From Phycisphaerae bacterium (GTDB lineage Bacteria; Planctomycetota; Phycisphaerae; UBA1845; UTPLA1): 6,121 nt of DNA. Location of the stretch: NCBI GenBank assembly GCA_016935885.1, contig JAFGQA010000189.1:1-6121 (forward strand), in the 5' to 3' direction. The translations under genes were made by a program, and so were the position numbers. Within the stretch, counting starts at the first letter, position 1. Each line of letters begins with the position of its first letter. Under the pieces are notes generated by a model. The model ran no database searches. It was not told the DNA's origin and saw nothing but the letters and a program-made list of their open reading frames with translations. Below are positions 1-4,812 of the stretch, piece after piece.

Positions 1-47
1 AAAAGGGAGAACAGCCGTTCGGAAAAGCCGTTCCTGACCGTGAAAAC

Positions 48-66
48 CACCGGCGAGACGCCGGTG
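48..66. repeat. Short palindromic intergenic repeat
   Basis: CACCGGCG and CGCCGGTG form a perfect 8-bp stem around an AGA loop, followed by CCACAG. The TGCCACAG tail occurs again 11 bases further on (65-72 and 76-83). Its form is like the dispersed hairpin repeats common between planctomycete genes, but its stem and loop differ from the CACTGGC family elsewhere in this window. There is no T-run, so a factor-independent terminator is unlikely. Confidence 0.5.
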
Positions 67-586
67 CCACAGTTTTGCCACAGGCTGGTAGGCCACTTGT
101 TTTCGACTGTCTAGCCGGTTGTCACTGACTTGTGACTCTCATTCCTGGCCGAAAAACGCGGCCTAACTACTGTGTTGACAAAGGTTTGCGCCCCGGCTTT
201 CGATTTCCCAAGCTGGACGTCATCCCAAGATCCCGGGGGCCGGATTTCCGAAGCCATGCGACTCTGAGACTACCGTGCTCACCCCGTGGCGCTTCTGCGG
301 TTGCTCCGGCTGGCCGGGTCTCAGGGCTGGGGGGGGCCTGAAACTCACGGGCGGCGTTTGGAAAGAGGGCCGACGCAACGGTCGTCCTGGGTCCCCGCGA
401 TTCCCCTGGAGTGCCTGCCGATCGAACCCGGCCGGCGCAGTGCATCATTCCTGTTGCCGCACCGCCATACAAGTGCATCCCTTCAAGGTACCCGAGGGCC
501 GTGCAAAAGCGAGGCGCATTTGTGTGCGAATCTCGTGCAAAACGCCACACCATCACCGCCATCACCTGAGCTTGACGCTGCAGCGC

Positions 587-598
587 ACTCGGGGCGAC
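587..598 (-). repeat. Candidate distal attachment site (12-bp copy of tRNA-Pro 3' end)
   Basis: ACTCGGGGCGAC here is identical to 2582-2593, which covers the last two bases of the T-arm strand, the seven-base 3' acceptor strand and the discriminator base of tRNA-Pro, plus two bases beyond the tRNA. It is in direct orientation, as expected for the far end of an element integrated at that tRNA. The match does not extend on either side. A 12-bp core is short for a tRNA attachment site and this is GC-rich DNA, so coincidence is possible. Confidence 0.35.
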
Positions 599-749
599 GT
601 ATCGGGGAGGCACCCCATGGGCTTCGATCGCGAGCCGCAAGTACCTGATCAGCACGGGAAGCCGCTAGTGAATCCGCTGGAGCGTCAGGAACCGGATCTG
701 CGTGTCCGCTTCAGTGGAACAAGAACACGTTGAAGAGTAGGATGCCGCG

Positions 750-1073
750 ATGGACTGCGATGATCGAATGACGAAGCAGGATTTTGAACAGGCCTGCCGA
801 GAGCAGCTGGAACGGTTCTTCGGCGACCATCCCAATGCGGCGATGAAGAAACGCGTTCTGAAGGCGCTGCGCTTTCTGAGCGTCAGCAACAAGCCAATGA
901 CCGGCAAGCCTGAAGGCTGGGCAGCCGGGATCATCTACGCTGTCGCCAATCGAGACCGGCAAGCTTGCGGCGTGCCCGGATTACTCAACAGCGAATTCCA
1001 AGCATTCTTCGACGTCTCGATGGGGACGATCCGCAAGCGGGCGGCGATGGTCGAGAGGTTGCTGGATTGGTGA
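750..1073 (+). CDS. Small DUF6398-like protein
   Basis: This 107-residue protein is mostly helical and soluble, with no signal peptide or membrane segment. Residues 53-63 (KPEGWAAGIIY) match the conserved core I recall for DUF6398 (G-K/R-P-E-x-WAAGI-hydrophobic-Y/H). The C-terminal part, residues 79-105 (a phase like FFDVSMGTIRKRA), resembles the helix-turn-helix end of that family, where a serine/threonine-rich turn precedes a basic helix. The family's function is unknown to me; the look of the C-terminus suggests a DNA-binding or regulatory role, which is inference. ATG 750 has AGGA seven bases upstream; ATG 768 is a possible shorter start. The gene converges on the integrase, 164 bases away, and may be the only passenger of a small integrated element. 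Family assignment is by eye from remembered motifs. Confidence 0.65.
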   Translation: MDCDDRMTKQDFEQACREQLERFFGDHPNAAMKKRVLKALRFLSVSNKPMTGKPEGWAAGIIYAVANRDRQACGVPGLLNSEFQAFFDVSMGTIRKRAAMVERLLDW

Positions 1074-1115
1074 CAGTGGGTGACCTGATGGCGGAGTCGA
1101 CGTCAAGAGAACACC

Positions 1116-1186
1116 GCCGAGCGGTTCGGCACCCGCCGCCATGCAGAATCATGACGGCGAGCGCCGCACGGCGGACAAGGCCGCCG
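1116..1186. repeat. Two hairpins between convergent genes
   Basis: In the gap between the small gene and the integrase, GCCGA/TCGGC pairs around GCGGT (1116-1130), and CGGCGG/CCGCCG pairs around ACAAGG (1169-1186). The second hairpin resembles the core of the CACTGGCGG-ACAAG-CCGCCAGTG repeats seen elsewhere in this window and may be a degenerate copy. A terminator role for the convergent transcripts is possible but neither is followed by a T-run in either direction. Confidence 0.35.
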
Positions 1187-1237
1187 GTACCGCTGGAGCA
1201 GTATAGCTGATTTCATTACGCGGTTACATTGCTGTTC

Positions 1238-2467
1238 TCAACCAATCTTGCTCATCGCTTCCTGTGCCTTCGCCACATCTATCTCCGCGTAAACTTCCGT
1301 CACAGATACTGATCGATGCCCCAACACAATCCTGGCGACTTCGATACCGAATTCCCTCCTCAACGTTGTTGCAGCGTTATGCCGGAGCTGATGAGGATGC
1401 CAACGATGCTCCCTACGCCACAGCTTCATCTCATCAACTGAGAGGCCTTCGGGAGGCGGAAACGCGCGAGTACATGCGCGTTGGATAGCCTTCCTGTAGC
1501 TAGCTACATCGTAATGTTCGCGCTGATTCCGCCTCCGATTCGCCTTCGGGTTGGAGCCTGGCCGGTTCCCTACGTGAAGGGGTGTCCTGCGCGCCCGGGT
1601 CCTTGCCGCAAGGCGTTCTTGCTCCGCCTCGATGGGGCTGAAAAGGTAGGCCGTCAGGTGGCGCCTCAGGAAGGGCGCTACGACGCCTTGAGCTCTTGGC
1701 CCGAGGTAGATCGTGCGGACATGTCCGTGGTGTTCGGTCTTGTGCTCCTGCGGCGTGTAGGTCCAAATCTGGCCGGATGTGTCGAGAACACAGCCCCGCA
1801 TGGTGACTGCCTCGCCAGGCCGCATTCCGCTGAGGACCTGGAGTTGGACCATGGCCCAGACCTGTCGTGAAACAAATGGCGCAATTGCGTCCACGTATTC
1901 CTCGGCCACAGGGCTCACAGGCTCCGTTTCTTTGGCCTTCGACCGACCACGCCGGAGACCTGCAACGGAACAGACGGCGTGGAACACCGAAGGGGGCACA
2001 AGCTCGTTCTCCGTCGCCCATTTGAACATCCGTTTGATCCGCATGATCCGATTATTGATCGTGCTTCTCGCCCAGCCGGAATCGATCATGGTCTGCCGCA
2101 CTCCCTTCAAGGCCGTCGGACCAAACGAACTCACGATGGTGCGCCCGTACAAGACCTGGAGAGGGCGGAGGGATTCACGAATACACGGGATTTCCTTCGT
2201 TGGCTTGCCGTTCTTGCAGTAGTACCGCTCCGCGTGCGTCCAGTACTTGGCGAGGAGTTCTACGATCCGGAGGTCCTGGAAGCTCTGATCGTCGCCAGGC
2301 AGCTTGCCATCTGCGAGCCACTCGGCGATGACCTGCCGGTACCGCTCCCGGCTCTCCGGGGTATCCCATTTTCCGAGGTATATCCTCTTGCCGTTCAGGC
2401 AAACCAGAGCGCGACCGCTTGGGCGATGGTGACGATAGGACGGGATTTTTTTGACGAGTCTGGGCAT
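1238..2467 (-). CDS. Tyrosine recombinase (phage-type integrase)
   Basis: A site-specific recombinase of 409 residues that would integrate and excise its element by strand exchange through a covalent phosphotyrosine. All catalytic positions are visible: Arg216 (SGMRPGE), Lys243 (EHKT), His359-x-x-Arg362 (HPHQLRHN), His384 (LGHRS) and the nucleophile Tyr393 (VYAEID). Residues about 63-160 form the helical core-binding domain, and the first 40 residues, with KRIYLGKW, form the arm-type N-terminus typical of planctomycete integrases. An in-frame ATG at 2530 would add 21 residues, but the ATG at 2467 has AGGAGT seven bases upstream (plus-strand 2475-2480) and gives the N-terminus I expect for the family, so I choose it. 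The gene starts 116 bases from the 3' end of tRNA-Pro and reads away from it, the standard position for an integrase that targets that tRNA. It appears intact. Confidence 0.95.
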   Translation of the reverse strand: MPRLVKKIPSYRHHRPSGRALVCLNGKRIYLGKWDTPESRERYRQVIAEWLADGKLPGDDQSFQDLRIVELLAKYWTHAERYYCKNGKPTKEIPCIRESLRPLQVLYGRTIVSSFGPTALKGVRQTMIDSGWARSTINNRIMRIKRMFKWATENELVPPSVFHAVCSVAGLRRGRSKAKETEPVSPVAEEYVDAIAPFVSRQVWAMVQLQVLSGMRPGEAVTMRGCVLDTSGQIWTYTPQEHKTEHHGHVRTIYLGPRAQGVVAPFLRRHLTAYLFSPIEAEQERLAARTRARRTPLHVGNRPGSNPKANRRRNQREHYDVASYRKAIQRACTRAFPPPEGLSVDEMKLWRREHRWHPHQLRHNAATTLRREFGIEVARIVLGHRSVSVTEVYAEIDVAKAQEAMSKIG

Positions 2468-2474
2468 TGTGCGA

Positions 2475-2480
2475 ACTCCT
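2475..2480 (-). promoter_or_regulatory. Ribosome binding site of the integrase
   Basis: The minus strand reads AGGAGT, with seven bases before ATG 2467. This strong Shine-Dalgarno match decides the start; no comparable site was seen for the upstream ATG at 2530. Confidence 0.8.
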
Positions 2481-2488
2481 GAAACGCC

Positions 2489-2509
2489 AAAGGGGTCAAT
2501 GACCCTTTT
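2489..2509. repeat. Inverted repeat upstream of the integrase
   Basis: AAAGGGGTC and GACCCTTT pair around AAT, with one bulged G, just upstream of the integrase ribosome binding site. It could be an operator or recombinase arm site, or a weak terminator for the tRNA transcript arriving on the minus strand. A second small palindrome, CGCTAAACCTAGCG, lies at 2550-2563. The sequence does not decide between these roles. Confidence 0.4.
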
Positions 2510-2581
2510 GTCACGTCTCGAAAGCCGCACTGCCCAACACAGGCAGGCACGCTAAACCTAGCGTTCGGCGTTACTTATTGT

Positions 2582-2593
2582 ACTCGGGGCGAC
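2582..2593 (-). repeat. Candidate tRNA-proximal attachment core
   Basis: This is the second copy of ACTCGGGGCGAC, matching 587-598 exactly. It lies across the 3' end of tRNA-Pro, a favoured integration point for tyrosine recombinases because integration restores the tRNA. The true crossover region could extend further into the tRNA. Confidence 0.35.
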
Positions 2594-2659
2594 AAGATTC
2601 GAACTTGCGACCTTCTGCACCCCATGCAGACGCTCTAAACCTGGCTGAGCTACGCCCCG
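2584..2659 (-). tRNA. tRNA-Pro (anticodon GGG)
   Basis: The minus strand folds into a standard 76-base cloverleaf. The acceptor stem is CGGGGCG with CGCCCCG (7 bp) and begins with C1-G72, the pair typical of bacterial tRNA-Pro. The D-stem is GCTC/GAGC with an 11-base loop, the anticodon stem is TCTGC/GCAGA around ATGGGGT (T33, anticodon GGG, G37), the variable loop is AGGTC, and the T-arm is GCAAG-TTCGAAT-CTTGT. The discriminator is A. The next three bases are GTA, so CCA is not encoded and must be added after transcription. It reads proline codons CCC and CCU. Its 3' end is next to an integrase gene, marking it as the probable integration target. Confidence 0.95.
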
Positions 2660-2794
2660 GCGACACACGATGTCTTTGTTGGAACTCATCCCGAAGCTCT
2701 AACACAGGCATCATGCCCTCGGTTTCACCGCCTTCGGCGGCGGTACCACACAGAGATTCCGGATAGGTTTCCTCTGCGCCACAGTACATCCTCT

Positions 2795-2823
2795 ATTACA
2801 CTCCGTGGCCAAGTGCTTGTCAA
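2795..2823 (-). promoter_or_regulatory. Sigma-70-type promoter for tRNA-Pro
   Basis: On the minus strand a perfect -35 box TTGACA (2823-2818) is followed after exactly 17 bases by TGTAAT (2800-2795), five of six matches to the -10 consensus. Transcription would start near 2788, giving a leader of about 130 bases before the mature tRNA 5' end at 2659, to be removed by RNase P and other nucleases. No other gene on this strand lies between, so the tRNA is the natural client; read-through could reach the integrase. Confidence 0.7.
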
Positions 2824-2942
2824 ACGCCTTCTGCCCACTTCGGCATCGCATTACCGGGTCGCTCGCGCGCGGGTCCGTGACACTGCCGGCAGCATTCGAT
2901 TCTGGGTGAGACGATGGAGCGGGAGGCCGAGTCGGTTCACGG

Positions 2943-2969
2943 TGCCACGGGCGGCTTGTTCACCTGTGC
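2943..2969 (-). repeat. Degenerate CACTGGC-family hairpin repeat, inverted copy
   Basis: TGCCACGGGCGGCTTGT and the following bases match the copy at 5815-5841 at all but about four of 27 positions, in the same orientation. The changes break the perfect palindrome, but several remain pairable as G-U in RNA. It faces the two forward copies at 3000-3058. Confidence 0.5.
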
Positions 2970-2999
2970 GGCCTCTCTGGTGCGCATGGGGCATGACCG

Positions 3000-3058
3000 C
3001 ACTGGCAGGCAAGCTGCCAGTGGCACCCGAACGGGCAGGCACGCTGCCAAGGGCACCC
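3000..3058 (+). repeat. Two tandem CACTGGC-family hairpin repeats
   Basis: The first copy has a perfect 9-bp stem CACTGGCAG/CTGCCAGTG around GCAAG (3000-3022), followed by GCACCC. The second copy (stem GGCAG/CTGCC, loop GCACG, 3034-3048, again followed by a GGGCACCC end) begins 30 bases later; the two 25-base cores (3004-3028 and 3034-3058) agree at 22 positions. The same hairpin occurs inverted at 5817-5839. The pattern is that of a dispersed REP-like intergenic repeat. Confidence 0.65.
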
Positions 3059-3174
3059 ACCCAGACTGTCACGGGCCCCTCGGACGACCAACCAGTGAGT
3101 TGCGGTGAATCGACTGCTGGGCCACCCTCGCGTGGGCGTCAAGTCGGCAGGTAAGAACCAGTCCAGGGCCTGCT

Positions 3175-3460
3175 GGTGGTGGCACGGTCAGCGCCCTGTC
3201 GTCGGACGCCCGTTATAGTACGGAGACGATCACGCGCCGCCGCATAAGAGGCGATACGTGTGCCAACCTGATAGGACAACTCGGCAATGCTGGCATCGAG
3301 AGAGTCGATCAGGTTCAGATGCATGCGCAGCAGGATGCGATGATGATCATCCGGGGTGGCCCCACAGGGCTTCGTGCAAGTCCACCCGCATCAGGCGCAG
3401 CCGCCCTCGTGCTACGTCCGCTAGAACCTCCAGGTCCATCTGCCCGTATCTCCCAGACAA
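3175..3460 (-). pseudogene. IS110-family transposase fragment (frameshifted)
   Basis: Two minus-strand reading frames join into a piece of an IS110-type transposase. From about 3439 it reads MDLEVLADVARGRLRL, like the family's DPEVLAELARGRLR segment, and continues to ALWGHP. After a one-base shift in a run of four C (minus strand, 3353-3356) it resumes as DDHHRILLRMHLNLIDSLD, followed by ASIAEL and RLRTITGV, matching the family's DHHRFLL, LDxxIAxL and RLxTIPGV motifs. This is the linker between the N-terminal DEDD nuclease domain and the C-terminal serine-containing transposase_20 domain; both are missing. About 95 codons remain of a usual 300-400, so it cannot work. It ends just before the glycosyltransferase promoter region. 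Confidence 0.75.
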
Positions 3461-3474
3461 CAAGCTGAGCCGCA

Positions 3475-3503
3475 TTGACGGTGTTGGCGGCAGTTGATAC
3501 CTT
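3475..3503 (+). promoter_or_regulatory. Possible promoter of the glycosyltransferase-methyltransferase unit
   Basis: TTGACG (3475-3480) is followed after 17 bases by TACCTT (3498-3503), preceded by TGA to make an extended -10-like TGaTACCTT. The -10 is weak (three of six). If real, transcription starts near 3510 and the TTG at 3475 is a -35 element, not a start codon. The leader of about 75 bases carries a hairpin at 3539-3566. Confidence 0.4.
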
Positions 3504-3538
3504 GTCGGGCCACCAGGATCAACTGGACGACCACATTC

Positions 3539-3583
3539 ACACCGGCGTGAATTCCACATGCGGTGTCTCCCCGTGGGGAAGGG
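3539..3583 (+). promoter_or_regulatory. Leader hairpins and ribosome binding site of the glycosyltransferase
   Basis: ACACCG...CGGTGT closes a hairpin with an inner GTG-AATTC-CAC stem (3539-3566). Directly after it TCCCC can pair with the GGGGA of the purine-rich GGGGAAGGG (3575-3583), which is the only Shine-Dalgarno-like sequence near GTG 3586. The small second hairpin could mask the ribosome binding site; any regulatory role is inference. Confidence 0.35.
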
Positions 3584-3585
3584 CA

Positions 3586-4776
3586 GTGACCCACTACTTG
3601 GCTTGGCTCATTCTCATCATCTACGCGGCAAGCCTGCTGCCGCTCTGCTGGGGGCTGCTGCGGACGATTCGGCTCGTCAAGGAGCAGCGGGCACTGCCGC
3701 CGGTTGGCGATGATGCCGGTGGCGCCCAGGATTGGCCAACACTCGACGTCCTGGTTCCCGTCAAGGACGAGGCCGACAACATCGCCGAGTGCCTCGGATC
3801 GATCCTGGCCCAGGAATACCCGCGTGTCCGCGTCACTGTTGTCAACGACCGCTCCACGGACGATACCGCCCAGGTCGTCCAGGCAATCCAGGACGGCCAT
3901 CCTGAACTGAGCCGCGTCGACATTGCCGAGTTGCCCGATGGCTGCTACGGGAAACCCCACGGCTTGCACACCGTCGCCAAGGATCTTACCGGTGACGTCG
4001 TGGCGTTTGTCGATAGCGACCTGTACCTCAAGCCCGGATGTCTGCGGACGCTCGTGCACCACCTGACGTCCAACAAGCTTGATTGGGTAGCCACCATGGG
4101 CGCTCCAGCAATGTCCCGCTTTTGGGAGAAGCTGATCGTACCGTTATTCGGGGCTATTGCCTTTGCATGGTACAATCCTCGCAAGATCAGCGATCCCGAC
4201 TGGCCCGACGCCATCGGCAGTGCCTTCATGATCTGCCGCCGGGATGCCTATGAGGCCATCGGCGGACATGGTGCCGTCATCGACGTCTATGACGAGGACA
4301 GCGAGCTGATCCGCATCGCCAAGCGAGCCCGCCAGAAGGTCTCCTTCGTCATCGCATCCGAGCTGTTCACTCAGCGCCATTACGGCAGCTTGGCCAACAC
4401 CGTCCGCGGCCTGACGCGCACGTGCATCGGCGGCATCAAGACCGTTCCCCGGCTGCTGGTGACGATCAACAGCTTGAATTTCGTATCGCTGTTGCCGTTC
4501 GGAATCCTCGTCCTGCTCGGCATCGCCTCGTGGATCGGATCCCCCCTGATGTGGTGGCCGCTTTGGCTGGGCATGGCCGTGTTCCACGTTGCGGTCTCTA
4601 CTGCCCTTGCCTGGCTGTGTTACCGCACCGCCGATGCGGACTGCCGGTACGCCCTGTTGCACCCGCTTGGCAGTGCTGTCCTGATGGGCATCTGCCTCCG
4701 TGCCACGATCCATCTTCTACGCGGCACGCCCATCACCTGGCGGGGCACGACGTATTCGGAGAAGGACAAGGGATGA
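3586..4776 (+). CDS. Membrane-bound family 2 glycosyltransferase (HpnB/CrtQ-like architecture)
   Basis: A 396-residue inner-membrane enzyme that would transfer a sugar from a nucleotide donor to a lipid or glycan acceptor on the cytoplasmic face. Residues 5-25 are a membrane anchor. The GT-A domain follows: VPVKDEADN (57-65), NDRSTDDT (87-94), the metal-binding DSD (143-145) and the acidic DED (236-238) near the expected catalytic base position; RGLTRT (274-279) replaces the processive QxxRW motif, so processive polymer synthesis is unlikely. Three C-terminal membrane helices (about 290-315, 321-346, 356-377) precede the tail ITWRGTTYS, a T-W-K/R-G-x-x-Y motif common at the end of such enzymes. 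The order of domains and the SDPDWPDAIGSAF segment recall hopanoid-associated HpnB and CrtQ-type enzymes, but the substrate is not determined. A longer frame reaches TTG 3475; I prefer GTG 3586 because the membrane helix then starts at once and a purine-rich site precedes it. Confidence 0.88.
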   Translation: MTHYLAWLILIIYAASLLPLCWGLLRTIRLVKEQRALPPVGDDAGGAQDWPTLDVLVPVKDEADNIAECLGSILAQEYPRVRVTVVNDRSTDDTAQVVQAIQDGHPELSRVDIAELPDGCYGKPHGLHTVAKDLTGDVVAFVDSDLYLKPGCLRTLVHHLTSNKLDWVATMGAPAMSRFWEKLIVPLFGAIAFAWYNPRKISDPDWPDAIGSAFMICRRDAYEAIGGHGAVIDVYDEDSELIRIAKRARQKVSFVIASELFTQRHYGSLANTVRGLTRTCIGGIKTVPRLLVTINSLNFVSLLPFGILVLLGIASWIGSPLMWWPLWLGMAVFHVAVSTALAWLCYRTADADCRYALLHPLGSAVLMGICLRATIHLLRGTPITWRGTTYSEKDKG

Positions 4777-4812
4777 AGGCGGAAGGATGAAGGCGGAAGG
4801 ATGAAGGATGAA
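4771..4812 (+). repeat. Tandem GGATGAAGGCGGAA / GGATGAA repeat at the gene junction
   Basis: Two perfect 14-base units GGATGAAGGCGGAA (4771-4784, 4785-4798) are followed by two 7-base units GGATGAA (4799-4805, 4806-4812). The first unit contains the glycosyltransferase stop codon and the last contains the methyltransferase start codon. Each unit supplies a purine-rich Shine-Dalgarno-like sequence and an ATGA stop/start overlap (4773, 4787, 4801, 4808). I recall sequences of this type as common spacers in planctomycete genomes. Confidence 0.85.

Larger units (their letters stand above)
1..749. other. Left non-coding stretch, no convincing gene
   Basis: Several overlapping open frames run through this GC-rich stretch on both strands, the longest being 162 codons at 167-655 on the minus strand. 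None shows a recognisable domain, a good ribosome binding site or a composition that stands out, and they overlap one another, so I call none of them. Visible structure includes a hairpin at 48-66, two AGCCGTTC copies (13-20 and 26-33), two CGTGCAAAA copies (500-508 and 534-542), a 12-bp copy of the tRNA-Pro 3' end (587-598) and a small GGGG/CCCC hairpin at 604-616. If 587-598 marks an element end, bases left of it are the older chromosome and those right of it belong to the element. Confidence 0.5.
2660..3174. other. Non-coding stretch with tRNA promoter and hairpin cluster
   Basis: No gene is supported here. The 113-codon plus-strand frame at 2813-3154 and its antisense partners have no recognisable motif and cross the hairpin repeats. 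The stretch holds the tRNA-Pro promoter and leader (2660-2823, including a CCGCC-TTC-GGCGG hairpin at 2728-2740) and three CACTGGC-family repeats (2943-3058). Confidence 0.55.

Noticed and set aside
1..114. Frame 1 stays open from the window edge to TAG at 112-114, a possible tail of an upstream gene
   Set aside because: Only 37 codons are visible, they run through the palindromic repeat at 48-66, and no family is recognisable. It could be real but cannot be supported.
500..542. CGTGCAAAA present twice (500-508, 534-542), 34 bases apart
   Set aside because: Could be paired protein-binding sites, but there is no adjacent promoter or gene start to support a function.
167..655. 162-codon minus-strand frame, with overlapping plus-strand frames at 275-733 and 286-648
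   Set aside because: No domain, no good ribosome binding site, and mutually overlapping frames, as expected by chance in GC-rich DNA.
1500..2021. 173-codon minus-strand frame inside the integrase
   Set aside because: It is out of frame within a gene whose catalytic residues are all present, so it is a shadow.
2571..2789. 72-codon minus-strand frame starting near the predicted transcript start
   Set aside because: It runs straight through the tRNA-Pro gene and has no recognisable content.
2813..3154. 113-codon plus-strand frame
   Set aside because: Crosses three hairpin repeats, is arginine/proline-rich as random GC-rich frames are, and shows no motif.
3421..4062. 213-codon minus-strand frame opposite the glycosyltransferase, and a similar 189-codon one at 4144-4713
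   Set aside because: Both lie antisense to a well-supported coding sequence and show no family motif.
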